64,000 nt of DNA from CAZAQK01 sp046344715 (GTDB lineage Bacteria > Pseudomonadota > Alphaproteobacteria > Rickettsiales > SXRF01): NCBI GenBank assembly GCA_046344715.1, contig JBKDKX010000015.1, forward strand, positions 1 through 64,000, given 5' to 3'. A program made the position numbers and the translations under genes. Positions 34,853 to 44,139 of this stretch are shown piece by piece. Position 1 is the first letter of the stretch. Each line of letters opens with the position of its first letter. The notes below the pieces were generated by a model, which saw only the letters and a program-made list of their open reading frames with translations, had not been told where the DNA came from and searched no databases.

Positions 34853-36088
34853 TTGGCATACGGCTTGAAAACCAACAACACTCTTGAATCTTTGAATATT
34901 TACAAGACTGGAGCCGGAGCCGAAGGCGCCAGGGCTATAGCTGATGCATTATGCGTAAACCAGACACTGAGTAAGCTTGAGATAAATCGTAACTATATTG
35001 GTGATGAGGGTGCCCGGGCAATGGCGCATATGCTCGAAAATAACCATGGGCTGATTACACTTGATATTGGGTTGAACGATATTACTGACAGTGGCGCTAA
35101 GTCGCTGACGAATGCGTTATATAACAATAATACACTACTTGAAATTGACTTTAATTGTGCAAGATTTGGTGAAGAAGCCATAGAAGCGATGGCAGCCCTG
35201 ATTGCAGCCAATAAAGCACCTTTATATCTAGACATTAGGGGCAATTTTGCTCCCATGCCTGGGTTGGAGAAAATAGCAAAAGCCTTAGAAAGCAATGATA
35301 CAATGTTAAATCTGGACATAAGCAATATGTGGCCAGAACAAGTTCTTGAAAGCTATATTGACTCTTTTGCTGCAGGGCTGCGTACAAATCGCACTTTGGC
35401 CTCCATAAACATTGATGGAACAAATCCTAGATATAAAACATTCAGTCGTATAGATAACGCGTTGCTCGATAGTAAAAACTATGTTGATGACCATTCTGGT
35501 TTTAAAAAGTTTACCGTTTGCGATGCAAATAAAAATGCGGCAAAACGCTTGCTTGATAAAATGAGAAAATCACCTGATAAGCTCAGTTTGGGTGATATCG
35601 ATGAGATTAAAGAACGATCACAGGCTATAATTTTCCTTATCACTAGATACAATATTAGTCGGGATGGTGTGATTGAAACTGTTGGTTTATTTGCAGCAGC
35701 ACAAGATCGTGCGCGCGAATTAGGTACGGAAATTAAACTACCTGCTTATTGGCAAAAGAGAATTGATGCATTTAAGGAGCCAGTAACTCGTAGCAATAAG
35801 CCATACCCTCTCAAGGCAGATCGCACTCTCACGCTTGCCCGCCTTCAGGAAACAAAGGCCGATGGAAGAACTAACCTACAGATATTCGCCGAGCAGGGGC
35901 AATTGGGGGATGTATTCACAGCCGAGATATGGCAGGGCCGCAAGGATGAGATGGACAAAGCATGGCAGCTGGTAAAGCCGCAGCACCAAAACCAGGTGAA
36001 CATTGAATTGGTACGTCAGCAGATAGATGCATTTAACCTGCGCGACCGTTTCCGTCGCGATGGGGACGATGTAGCGCAGGGGTTTTGA
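34853..36088 (+). CDS. Leucine-rich-repeat protein, probably truncated at its start
   Basis: 411 codons counted from a TTG with an AGGGG element upstream. Residues 1-170 are at least five ribonuclease-inhibitor-type repeats of 28 residues (consensus L..LDI..N.I.D.GA.A.A.AL..N). The frame continues upstream of the TTG with repeat-like residues (GVAGVQHLAYGL) back to a TAG at 34817, and a GTG at 34784 is in frame beyond it, so an in-frame stop may have cut the gene. The C-terminal 200 residues are helical and unfamiliar. LRR proteins of this class are often host-directed in bacteria. Confidence 0.65.
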   Translation: MAYGLKTNNTLESLNIYKTGAGAEGARAIADALCVNQTLSKLEINRNYIGDEGARAMAHMLENNHGLITLDIGLNDITDSGAKSLTNALYNNNTLLEIDFNCARFGEEAIEAMAALIAANKAPLYLDIRGNFAPMPGLEKIAKALESNDTMLNLDISNMWPEQVLESYIDSFAAGLRTNRTLASINIDGTNPRYKTFSRIDNALLDSKNYVDDHSGFKKFTVCDANKNAAKRLLDKMRKSPDKLSLGDIDEIKERSQAIIFLITRYNISRDGVIETVGLFAAAQDRARELGTEIKLPAYWQKRIDAFKEPVTRSNKPYPLKADRTLTLARLQETKADGRTNLQIFAEQGQLGDVFTAEIWQGRKDEMDKAWQLVKPQHQNQVNIELVRQQIDAFNLRDRFRRDGDDVAQGF

Positions 36089-36474
36089 GGAGCATGAATT
36101 GAATTCATATACTGATCTAAAGTAGAAACGATTCTGCTGAGCGGAAATCGGATCTCCGACCCGTAATTACCAAACTAATGGATGGCCTGAGTATAGGAGT
36201 AGCTAGTATTACGCAATCTTCTTAATAAAAGTGCCGAACGGGTCTGGGACTCTGTGTCCAATGTGACTAGTTGGACTTATAACGACCGATAGTCAATAAA
36301 TTCAATGGCATACTGAGAGCGTTTGCGCTAATCATGCTACTGCACAGCCAAGTCCATAATATTGATATTTACCATTGGGATATCTACTCGCGGTGAAAAT
36401 GCTTGGCATAAGGCCTATATTGTATTAGAAAGTGCCTCCCTTGCGGCCTTCGCGTCGTAGAGGTTTTTTGGTGA
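36089..36474. other. Intergenic region before initiator tRNA-Met
   Basis: About 390 bp with no frame that looks coding and no convincing RNA. Only a few weak inverted repeats are visible. Confidence 0.5.
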
Positions 36475-36551
36475 CGCGGGGTGGAGCAGCCCGGTAGCTC
36501 GTTAGGCTCATAACCTAAAGGTCGTCAGTTCAAATCTGGCCCCCGCAACCA
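36475..36551 (+). tRNA. Initiator tRNA-Met (CAT)
   Basis: 77-nt cloverleaf with anticodon CAT in loop CTCATAA. The first base C opposes A at position 72 (CGCGGGG versus CCCCGCA), the unpaired end that marks bacterial initiator tRNA. CCA is encoded (36549-36551). The 3' part doubles as the island attachment site. Confidence 0.93.
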
Positions 36552-38178
36552 TTCCGGCTTTAAATGAGCCGCCCAGAGCCAGTTTAAAAAGATTCTCAGA
36601 GTTGTAGCGAAGTTCAGCTTCTAAGTACTCATTTGAATTCGGTATTAATCGAATTTGCCCCATTAAGCCCTTCAAACACTGCCGCGCTTGGGTGACGTCT
36701 GTATAAAGGGCTTGGCCTAATCCGGCGACCAGTGCCTTATAACGCTCCACTGCGCGTGGCAGAACGGTAGTAATGATCTCTGCAGCCTTCGCATTGGCCT
36801 GTAGTTCTCTTTTAGCCCGAGCATACTCAGCTTCTGCATTCTGCAAGGCTTCCTTGGTGGTAGGGGTAATGATACCAGCCTGTATCGCCTTCATGATGTT
36901 AGCGATTTGCTCTTCTGCTTCCTTGGCTTTACGCTTTTGTGTGTCCACGTCCGGTTTCCGTGCGTTCTGCCTATTCTGTAAATCTTCTGTAATAATAGAA
37001 AGAAATACCTCCATCGCTTCGTCAGAAAGTAAGTCTTGGCGGATTATATCAAGTAAGCTGCCCTCAAGTATTTTACGCGATAAGCGCAGCCGGTTGGAAC
37101 ATGCCGCATCGCCACGGTTTATGTTAGTAGAGCACCCATAAGAGGTGCTGCTGTAGACGGTATAGCTCGCCCCGCAACAGCCACATTGTATCAAGCCAGA
37201 AAATAAATACTTACCACTATGCGAGCGCGTTCTGGGATTATCCATCACTTCCCTAAGTTGATTAGATCGCTCGCGGATTTCCTTATGCCGTGCCTGCACC
37301 ACGTCCCATAATGGCTGTGGCACAATGCGTAGTTCCGGCATTTCGGTTATCACCCATTCCTTTGCTTCGCGCTTGGTACGCCTGCGCTTTCCAGTATCGG
37401 GGTCTTTTCGCCATTCTGAACGGTTCCAAATATAACGGCCAATATAGAGCTGGTTATTTAAAAGCCCCGTGCCGTCATTATGGTCGCCATAGATGGCGCT
37501 CGCCGCCCATGTAGAACCGCGTGTTGAAGATACGCCGAGGCGGTTCAGCTTATCAGCAATCCGCTTTGGGCTATCACCACCCGCAAACCACTCGTACATT
37601 TGCTGCACCCACTTAGCTTCATCCGGGTCTATTTCACGCCTAACGGCTATGATCTCCGGCCTGCCATTGGGGTCCTTGCGTATTGGGTCTTCAATCGGCA
37701 CGCGCTTATAACCATAGGTTCGCCCGCCTGCGCTGTATCCGCCCATTGCCTTGCCATACATTCCTCGATGTGTCTTTTCGCGTAAGTCGTCGAGGTACAT
37801 CTCGTTCATCAGCCCGCGCATCGTGGACTGAATCTTCTCACCTTTGGTTGCTGAGTCATATCCGTCCGATACGCCAACGATGCGTAGGCCTTGGAACTTG
37901 AACCGGCGAATAACTTGCTTCATTTCCACATCGTCGCGTGAGAGCCGGGAGAGATCATCCACCAACAGCACTTTAAATTCGCGCCGCTCTGCCGCTGCAA
38001 GCATCGCCTCAAAGCCGGGACGGTTTTTGCTGGTCCCTGATATAGCCTTGTCATCGAATTGTGTGGCTAGCGTCATCCCGCATCGCTCGGCATAGCGAGT
38101 ACAGTTGCGAACTTGGTCATCAATTGAGCTTTCACTCTGTTTATCACTGCTAAAACGCGCATATATAACTGTCTTCAT
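36508..38178 (-). CDS. Large serine recombinase (island integrase)
   Basis: About 556 residues. VIYARFSSDKQSESSIDDQ holds the nucleophilic serine, LLVDDLSRLSRDD and RGLMNEMYLDDLREKT complete the resolvase domain, then come a recombinase domain, a zinc ribbon (CGCCG ... CSTN...AACSNRLRL) and a coiled coil (residues about 410-470). The C-terminus GARFELTTFRL is encoded inside the tRNA gene, a recurring trait of integrases that use tRNA ends. The ATG at 38178 has GGAGG just upstream. Confidence 0.93.
   Translation of the reverse strand: MKTVIYARFSSDKQSESSIDDQVRNCTRYAERCGMTLATQFDDKAISGTSKNRPGFEAMLAAAERREFKVLLVDDLSRLSRDDVEMKQVIRRFKFQGLRIVGVSDGYDSATKGEKIQSTMRGLMNEMYLDDLREKTHRGMYGKAMGGYSAGGRTYGYKRVPIEDPIRKDPNGRPEIIAVRREIDPDEAKWVQQMYEWFAGGDSPKRIADKLNRLGVSSTRGSTWAASAIYGDHNDGTGLLNNQLYIGRYIWNRSEWRKDPDTGKRRRTKREAKEWVITEMPELRIVPQPLWDVVQARHKEIRERSNQLREVMDNPRTRSHSGKYLFSGLIQCGCCGASYTVYSSTSYGCSTNINRGDAACSNRLRLSRKILEGSLLDIIRQDLLSDEAMEVFLSIITEDLQNRQNARKPDVDTQKRKAKEAEEQIANIMKAIQAGIITPTTKEALQNAEAEYARAKRELQANAKAAEIITTVLPRAVERYKALVAGLGQALYTDVTQARQCLKGLMGQIRLIPNSNEYLEAELRYNSENLFKLALGGSFKAGMVAGARFELTTFRL
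36532..36551 (+). repeat. attL-like direct repeat (tRNA 3' end)
   Basis: AAATCTGGCCCCCGCAACCA; partner at 49911-49930. Crossover would restore a functional tRNA 3' end. Confidence 0.7.
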
Positions 38179-38299
38179 AATTACCTCCATGTGAACAACC
38201 GTCCAGCTTATATGGACAGGTGGGAATCGAAAGAGAAATGGTGGGCTAGTAATATAAGAGAGGTTTTAAGGGTTAGTGGGTTATAACCTAATAACCCCT

Positions 38300-39463
38300 T
38301 TAACCCTTATCCTGTAGCTTAACGCCGTCCCGCTTTTGCACCTGTTTTGATGCCGGAACATATTTGCCGTCTGGCGTACGTAATATGATTCCATCGCGCA
38401 CCATACGATTTAACGTCTTTCCAATACCACCCTGCTTACGATCAGTTTCTTGTGCAATTTCACGGGAACTCATCGGACGTCCCACCTGCACCATAGCAAG
38501 CACGATCTCCTGATGTGTGCTGCTTATACGTAGTGGTACAGCATCGCCATGCGCTGTCCAAACTCCTTCATCAAAGGTCAGTGCTATTTCCTGTTCCACA
38601 ACGTCACGACCACTTACATGCAATGATGCTTGAGCATTATTACGTTCACGAATCAGTACAAAATTAGTATCGGCTGAACCAGATATGCCATTGGTTCCAG
38701 AAATCATCTCAAACGGATCATCAGAACCTTGTTTGCGCACATGATGTACCACCACAATTGCTATTGCAAAGCGGTCAGCAATTTTCTTCAGTGCGGAAAC
38801 AGCCTCATAATCCTCATAGTATGAACCGCCACCTTTCGGTGTATTTCTGACCTTGGCAAAAGTGTCGATGAAGACTGCTTTGCAAGCTGGATTCTTCGCA
38901 AGCCTTCGTTCAAGCGCAAGTAGGCCTTGTTCATCCACAGACTTCCAAGTTATATGGAATTCCAACCGCCGCGCATCTTCGCGGGCAAGGTTCGGCGCAA
39001 CCTTTTTTAATCGATCCTTTAATCGACGCTCAGAGTCCTCAAGAGCTAAATACAGAACCTCAGCAGCCTCGGTATCGTAAAAATTAAGTGCTCTTCGGCC
39101 AGAAGCAATGGCCACCACCAGCGCAAGTACAAGCCAACTCTTGCCGATCTTCGGTTTGCCCGCTAAAAATGTCAATCCTACTGGAATTAAGCCGGGTATT
39201 ACCCAACGTATAGGCTCAATATCTTTTAGCAAAAGTTCGTCAGCAGAAATGCCTGTGCCTAGAAAAAGAGGCACTCTTTCAAGATTAGCGAATGCTTGTT
39301 TTGCCTTTTTCCCATGCAATTTTATAAAGTCATCTACGCCAACCTTCATTACTCCTGCGGGACGCGGTAAATCTATCCGAAAAGGGTTTGCGCCGTAGTT
39401 TACTAAAGCATCACGTAACGCATCCAAGGCCGCTTGTACGTTTTTCTTATACATCGGCATCAA
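38300..39463 (-). CDS. RepA/RecA-like ATPase, 3' part of a frameshifted primase-helicase gene
   Basis: The ATPase domain has Walker A AGKPKIGKSW near residues 101-110, VLYLALEDSERRLKDR and VFIDTFAKVR (Walker B), typical of RepA-like hexameric helicases in phages and islands, followed by a C-terminal winged helix (SSREIAQETDRKQGGIGKTL). The first 50 residues (LDALRDALVNYGANPFRIDL ... VGVDDFIKLHG) are the end of a TOPRIM/DUF3854 primase domain, so the true start is in the ORF upstream. See the frameshift finding. Confidence 0.8.
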   Translation of the reverse strand: MMPMYKKNVQAALDALRDALVNYGANPFRIDLPRPAGVMKVGVDDFIKLHGKKAKQAFANLERVPLFLGTGISADELLLKDIEPIRWVIPGLIPVGLTFLAGKPKIGKSWLVLALVVAIASGRRALNFYDTEAAEVLYLALEDSERRLKDRLKKVAPNLAREDARRLEFHITWKSVDEQGLLALERRLAKNPACKAVFIDTFAKVRNTPKGGGSYYEDYEAVSALKKIADRFAIAIVVVHHVRKQGSDDPFEMISGTNGISGSADTNFVLIRERNNAQASLHVSGRDVVEQEIALTFDEGVWTAHGDAVPLRISSTHQEIVLAMVQVGRPMSSREIAQETDRKQGGIGKTLNRMVRDGIILRTPDGKYVPASKQVQKRDGVKLQDKG

Positions 39464-39995
39464 ACACGATAATGGTTTTACGATTTACCAGTTTGATATG
39501 GTTAAAATCGCTGATGACTTCTGATGATTCATCTTCTTTCGATTTCCAACCCCATACACCGCTCAAGCCAATTGCCGGACTGCCGAGCAATGTAAGCGCA
39601 GCAGCCTTCTTTTCGCCTTCAACAATATATAAATCATCGCTGTTTACTGCGATTTTCGACCAATCGCAGAATGGTGGGAAATAAAATCTAGGTTTAGTGC
39701 CAGTAAGCTGTAAGTATTTTACAGACTTTTTCGCTCCTTGCGGTGTATATTCTTCAAGCAGTTTATATCGGCAAAATCCATTAAGCTTACCGTCAGGGTC
39801 AAAATATGGGATTTCGTACGCCCATACTTTTGGTAGATTTTTAGGCGCAGGTTTATTTAATTTGATGTAAGCATTGCGAAATATACTTGCCATTTCGTCG
39901 GGGGATACATCACGAATTTGCATAACCTCGGCTGCTTTTTGATCCAGACAGCTATTCTTCAAATCATCAAGTGTTGGTTTCCTAAATTTAGTCAT
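39447..39995 (-). CDS. TOPRIM/DUF3854 primase domain, 5' part of the split gene
   Basis: 182 residues. DLYIVEGEKKAAAL carries the TOPRIM glutamate and KTIIVFDADV the DxD pair; the frame stops immediately after DADV. Skipping one base there would read straight into KKNVQAALDALRDAL of the next ORF, which overlaps by 17 bp. Upstream the ATG overlaps the stop of a 57-codon gene (ATGA). Confidence 0.8.
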   Translation of the reverse strand: MTKFRKPTLDDLKNSCLDQKAAEVMQIRDVSPDEMASIFRNAYIKLNKPAPKNLPKVWAYEIPYFDPDGKLNGFCRYKLLEEYTPQGAKKSVKYLQLTGTKPRFYFPPFCDWSKIAVNSDDLYIVEGEKKAAALTLLGSPAIGLSGVWGWKSKEDESSEVISDFNHIKLVNRKTIIVFDADV

Positions 39996-40165
39996 AATTG
40001 TTCCTTTGCGTTGGTGATACGCGCAGCTTCATGCTCACGCGCAAGATGACCTCCATCGCTTGACAACGGTTCTTCCAATGCACGGAGTTCGTCGAAATAT
40101 TGTTCGACCGCTACCCGTGCTAGTAATCTAATTATGTTGCGAAGTTCTGGCGTCATGTCCCGCAT
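39992..40165 (-). CDS. Small 57-residue protein of the replication module
   Basis: ATG at 40165, ending in a TGA that overlaps the next ATG. The sequence (MRDMTPELRNIIRLLARVAV...) is helical and charged and protein-like throughout. The perfect stop/start overlap with the primase gene argues it is real. Confidence 0.6.
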   Translation of the reverse strand: MRDMTPELRNIIRLLARVAVEQYFDELRALEEPLSSDGGHLAREHEAARITNAKEQL

Positions 40166-40217
40166 ATACGTGACAAAACAACTTATGAAAACGCCCTATC
40201 AGGATACCTAAAAGGTA

Positions 40218-40868
40218 TCAGAATCTAAGCCAATATCCCTTAGCAAACGCTAAAGTGCGCCGCATGGCGGCTTCCGTAATGCTATTTTCCCCGCCAAATA
40301 TTTCTGCCATCACTTTTATTGAAACGCCTTCATTGTCAGCATCAAGGATACGTAGCAGAAGCGCTGGTGATCTCCCGTTCTTATTATTCTTTCTCTTGTC
40401 ACGTTTGCGGCGCTCTGCAGAAGAATGCGTGCTCTTTGCATATTTTTCGTAAACTGCTTTTATGTATGCCAGTTGCGGTTTTATCGGGTGATTTCCATCC
40501 ACACTAAAAATGAACCCGCCGAGCGGCTTACTTAAAGCCATCGCTTCATAATGTAAAAGCTGCTTTGTTTGATCGTGCTTAAGGAAATCAATTAAATGAC
40601 AGGGCTGTGTATATTTAGGAGCAGCTTCTTGACTGGGGTCATGCCAATCATACAGCTCATATTTCATAAACCCATAAGGCTTTCGATTAAGCCAGTCCTT
40701 ACGGTAATTCGGATCGCGTCTTAGGAATTCCCATCTTAGCCCATTCTCTTTTAGGCGTTCCACGTATTCATATTGTTGGGGCTTATCCCAATCGCATACA
40801 TTCCATTTAGCGCGGTTCTTAGCCGCTTCTTTAGGGGGGAGTAGTTTTCGCATTCCTGCCTTAGCCAT
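40218..40868 (-). CDS. DUF6499/DUF2285-like island regulator
   Basis: 216 residues. The N-terminus W-NVCDWDKPQQYEYVERL, RWEFLRRDPNYRKDW matches the DUF6499 block found in alphaproteobacterial integrative elements. The C-terminal LLRILDADNEGVSIKVMAEIFGG is like DUF2285, thought to be DNA-binding. A Lys/Arg-rich linker joins them. The gene probably controls replication or excision of the island. It is 8 bp downstream of the XRE gene. Confidence 0.65.
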   Translation of the reverse strand: MAKAGMRKLLPPKEAAKNRAKWNVCDWDKPQQYEYVERLKENGLRWEFLRRDPNYRKDWLNRKPYGFMKYELYDWHDPSQEAAPKYTQPCHLIDFLKHDQTKQLLHYEAMALSKPLGGFIFSVDGNHPIKPQLAYIKAVYEKYAKSTHSSAERRKRDKRKNNKNGRSPALLLRILDADNEGVSIKVMAEIFGGENSITEAAMRRTLAFAKGYWLRF

Positions 40869-40876
40869 GCTAATAA

Positions 40877-41113
40877 TTATCTCTTCATAAGTCTCTTTAG
40901 GATTGCTATCGGATCAGCGCTGAGTAACTTGGCAATCTCAAGGAACTCGATGAGATCAAGCCTACGCTCCCCTAATTCATATTTGGCTACGAATGATTGT
41001 GGCTTCCCAAGTAATTTGGCCAATTCCTGCTGTGTATAGCCAGCTTTCTGCCTAGCTGAATGTAGCAGACCGCATAACTTCTTTACCTCTTTGGAATGTA
41101 TTGTCTTTTTCAC
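40877..41113 (-). CDS. XRE-family helix-turn-helix regulator
   Basis: 78 residues: ARQKAGYTQQELAKLLGKPQ and SFVAKYELGERRLDLIEFL are the HTH_3 recognition region. It heads the leftward replication operon and faces the GIY-YIG gene across an 87-bp gap holding two direct repeats that may be its operators. Confidence 0.88.
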   Translation of the reverse strand: MKKTIHSKEVKKLCGLLHSARQKAGYTQQELAKLLGKPQSFVAKYELGERRLDLIEFLEIAKLLSADPIAILKRLMKR

Positions 41114-41156
41114 TATGGCTGCACAAATCTCTTGATGTGAACAGCCAAAGGAATTA

Positions 41157-41184
41157 ATCCTAAAATAGAATTATCCCAAAATAG
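41157..41184. promoter_or_regulatory. Direct repeats ATCCYAAAATAG, candidate XRE operators
   Basis: ATCCTAAAATAG (41157-41168) and ATCCCAAAATAG (41173-41184) differ at one base and are 16 bp apart, between two divergent genes, one coding for an XRE regulator. Confidence 0.5.
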
Positions 41185-41200
41185 GATATTTAGGAGTAAT

Positions 41201-41671
41201 GTGTTGCCAGATAACGTAGACAAATTAGATGGCAAAGCATTAATGGATGCCTATCGATTTGTCCGCATCGGAAGCATAATAGCCCCTAACCCAGTAACAT
41301 TCTCAATCGAAATTCATTTAACTGAGGCTTTGTCATGGGAAAAAGCGATTTACATATTCGTATTTAATAATGAGATTGTGCGCGTGGGATCGTCCAAAGG
41401 GCGACTCGGAAGGCGAATGAAAGAATGGTGTCGCTGCGTTACCAATGCGCTTCACAGAGTAAATGGACTGCCTGCCAAAAAAACAGTCACACCCGATTGG
41501 GAAGCTCGTGGATGGAGCAAACTTTTAAATGCTCATGGCAGTGGGGAAATTTATGCCCGCGAAGCCACCGAAGTCACCACTCCGGTGGGCTCATTTAGGG
41601 CATATATGGACGAAGAAAGTATCCTCATAAATCGCCATAAGCCCAAAATGAATAGGCACAAAAATCGCTAG
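41201..41671 (+). CDS. GIY-YIG-type nuclease-like protein
   Basis: 156 residues. AIYIFVFNNEIVRVGSSKGR is a divergent GIY-YIG pair, RLGRRMKEW gives the conserved Arg, and EESILINRHKPKMNR provides the Glu and the C-terminal Asn of the family. The GTG at 41201 (or TTG at 41204) follows AGGAG. Location beside a cytosine methylase suggests an accessory restriction nuclease, though island GIY-YIG proteins have several roles. Confidence 0.65.
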   Translation: MLPDNVDKLDGKALMDAYRFVRIGSIIAPNPVTFSIEIHLTEALSWEKAIYIFVFNNEIVRVGSSKGRLGRRMKEWCRCVTNALHRVNGLPAKKTVTPDWEARGWSKLLNAHGSGEIYAREATEVTTPVGSFRAYMDEESILINRHKPKMNRHKNR

Positions 41672-41735
41672 GTTTTCGGTAGCAGCAGTTTTTGCATTAT
41701 AGCTTTAGCTATTTTGAGATGGTCTCTAAAATTAA

Positions 41736-43073
41736 TTATGCTACTTCAAAAAGTTTGTAATTTTCAGAGGCTAAGACTGATAAGGATAAATACGCTTTTT
41801 CGTCACCTTCAATGAATTTAATAATTTTGTTTAATACCATACCCATCGCACGCGCCATTAGAGGGGGGATTGCATTACCTACTTGCGCACAGCGGGATAC
41901 ATCCAATTTTCTTCTCTCACCATTTAAAGTATATCGACCATAAAAATGGAAATCATCAGGAAAAGACTGAATCCGCGCCATTTCCCTAATGCTGACATTT
42001 CGTGGGTACAAGTAATGGATAATTTCATCTGGATGTGTAGTTAGCGTAGAGCATGGTTTTTTGGGGTCTAACAAAAATTTCTTGTCTGTTTTAGTGCCAC
42101 TTGCGAGCAAGAATTCTTTACTGAGCCTACCTTTCGGCTGAGTTTTGTGCGCGGCAATATAAAGACTACGAACTTTTGGCCCATGCTGTGAAAAACGATG
42201 GGAATTTGGGATCGATTTATTAGAAATACCCCTTCGCATTAGCTTCGCATATGTGCTTTTCGCTGGTAAGTATGTTGTGGATGGGAATTTAGGAGAGTCA
42301 GGACAAACAACTTCTGTGGCATTAGCCAAATCATGTAATGCTTCTTCAATATTTACTGGCCTATCTAAGGGTAAATTTAGCTCTCTTCGCTGTTCTAGAG
42401 ATACCGATGCAAAGTAATTCTCGATAAGATTTTTAACATTAGATATGTCTTTTAGTTGTTTCTTGATTCCAACTATTACAACGCGTTTGCGCTCTTGCGG
42501 AACCCCATAGTCAGATGATTTAATTGTTGTAAATCCTGACGAATAACCTAGTTCCCGCAAACGCGCTAAAACTAAAGTTGCTACACTTTCTTTTAGCTGT
42601 CCTGGGCGTGCCTTAAAAGGGCGCGCAATTCCTTCTACATTTTCAATCATAACCAACGGTGGTTCAACGAGCTCAACGAGCTCAAGCATCTTAAATGCTA
42701 ATTCGTTCCTAGGGTCATCGCCATTGCGTAAACCACCAACTGAAAAACCTTGGCAGGGTGGTCCCCCGCAGATTAGAGAAATTTTCCCATTAAGGCCCTT
42801 TAACTTTTTTCTAATACCCTCATCATTCAATAAATTCTCAATAGTATAATTTTGTTTTGGGAGCCAATTTGGCCATTTTTCAAAGTGCCCATAAGGCGCA
42901 TCTGCGCACATCATATTCTTAGAGATAGTCTCAAATGCCATTGCATCTTTCTCGATGGCAAATATACCTTCCCATCCAGATTGTAATAACCCTAAAGACA
43001 ATCCTCCACAGCCAGCGAAGGCATCTATATATGTCTTTTTATTCAATAATTTTATTAGGTCTTCATTTTCCAT
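41736..43073 (-). CDS. C5-cytosine DNA methyltransferase
   Basis: 445 residues. Motif I AFAGCGGLSLGL, motif IV GGPPCQGFSVGG with the catalytic Cys, motif VI MIENVEGI, motif VIII QERKRVVIVG, and motif X near QVGNAIPPLMA. The region between motifs VIII and IX (target recognition) is about 150 residues. It lies 69 bp after an HNH nuclease gene on the same strand, so the two probably make a type II restriction-modification pair. Target site unknown. Confidence 0.95.
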   Translation of the reverse strand: MENEDLIKLLNKKTYIDAFAGCGGLSLGLLQSGWEGIFAIEKDAMAFETISKNMMCADAPYGHFEKWPNWLPKQNYTIENLLNDEGIRKKLKGLNGKISLICGGPPCQGFSVGGLRNGDDPRNELAFKMLELVELVEPPLVMIENVEGIARPFKARPGQLKESVATLVLARLRELGYSSGFTTIKSSDYGVPQERKRVVIVGIKKQLKDISNVKNLIENYFASVSLEQRRELNLPLDRPVNIEEALHDLANATEVVCPDSPKFPSTTYLPAKSTYAKLMRRGISNKSIPNSHRFSQHGPKVRSLYIAAHKTQPKGRLSKEFLLASGTKTDKKFLLDPKKPCSTLTTHPDEIIHYLYPRNVSIREMARIQSFPDDFHFYGRYTLNGERRKLDVSRCAQVGNAIPPLMARAMGMVLNKIIKFIEGDEKAYLSLSVLASENYKLFEVA

Positions 43074-43142
43074 ATATAGCCACTACTTTAGGTTATCTAT
43101 ACTATATATAGCAGAAAAAGAAATGGGGTTTTAGAAATATCT

Positions 43143-43925
43143 TCACTTCTTGTTTTGAGTATCTAACAACTTATTCAAGTAATCGTGTACATCAACCCCT
43201 GCCTTAAGAGCTGTATTTCTTAACCATTCAATATTCTCACTTGATATTCTTATAGGCGCGAATTTTTCAGGATATGCCCAACTGCATTTGAAACAATCTA
43301 GTTTACAACCTCGGCACGCGGTACTTTTAAAATTATTGCATTCCCCGCACAAAGGTTGCCAATTTTCTGAACTGTCGCCACCGCCCCGTACTCGTGGAAT
43401 TTTATGGTCTTGGTCAAACCTAACTTCAGGTTCTTTCCTCCCGCATACTGCACAAGAAAACTGATACTTACTTAGAACCGCAGACCAATCCGCGTCAGAT
43501 AATTTTACTCGTGGAATTCTTTTTGGAGAAAGTGCTAAATTTATAAGTTGGTATGTATTCCCTTGCCTTGCAATACCCGTGAGACCTTCCTCCCCCTGTA
43601 GTTCACGGACACGTCTAAACACATCAACATAAGGTTTATATACTGTGGTTTGATCGTGTTGGGATAATCTAAATTTATCTACTGCAGCACGAAATTGTTC
43701 CGTTTTTATGTGGGGGCCGGGAATCTTATGCCCTGATGGCCAGAGAGTTTCTAACATTACTTTATAATATTGGCGGTTTGCTTTACTTAGCGAAACAAAT
43801 TCTTTGACAACACCTTCAATCCAAGCGTCCCTTTCCTTGTCATTGGCAGAAGGCGTTCTATCAGGGGCCACAAGCTCTAGAAACTTTTGCCTTCCTTTGC
43901 TTTTTTTAGGTGAATTTTCTGACAT
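43143..43925 (-). CDS. HNH endonuclease, probable restriction partner of the methylase
   Basis: 260 residues. The C-terminal part has CAVCGRKEPE, FDQDHKIPRVRGGGDS, and NWQPLCGECNNFKS: a beta-beta-alpha-metal HNH site with four zinc cysteines. A second cysteine set (CRGCKLDCFKCSWAYPE) follows. The N-terminal 130 residues are helical and may bind DNA. Order nuclease then methylase on one strand. Confidence 0.8.
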   Translation of the reverse strand: MSENSPKKSKGRQKFLELVAPDRTPSANDKERDAWIEGVVKEFVSLSKANRQYYKVMLETLWPSGHKIPGPHIKTEQFRAAVDKFRLSQHDQTTVYKPYVDVFRRVRELQGEEGLTGIARQGNTYQLINLALSPKRIPRVKLSDADWSAVLSKYQFSCAVCGRKEPEVRFDQDHKIPRVRGGGDSSENWQPLCGECNNFKSTACRGCKLDCFKCSWAYPEKFAPIRISSENIEWLRNTALKAGVDVHDYLNKLLDTQNKK

Positions 43926-44139
43926 TTTGATAGGTTATGTGATTTAAGATATTACCCTGTTTATCACACCAATCTGAAATTGGTAGCTCAGTTGCCGTGT
44001 AAGCACAGTATTTTAATCCAAGACGAAACATTGGACGCTAGAAGAAAAGGGATTATGCTAAAAAACCTATTGTAATAGGATGAAATTTCTCAGAGTAAAA
44101 TGCAATGTCTAGTATTAAACTTAAAAATGTAGAAATAGA

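Noticed and set aside
41698..41715. ATAGCT-TT-AGCTAT plus TTT as a terminator after the GIY-YIG gene
   Set aside because: Stem is weak and AT-only, loop too tight; not strong enough to list.
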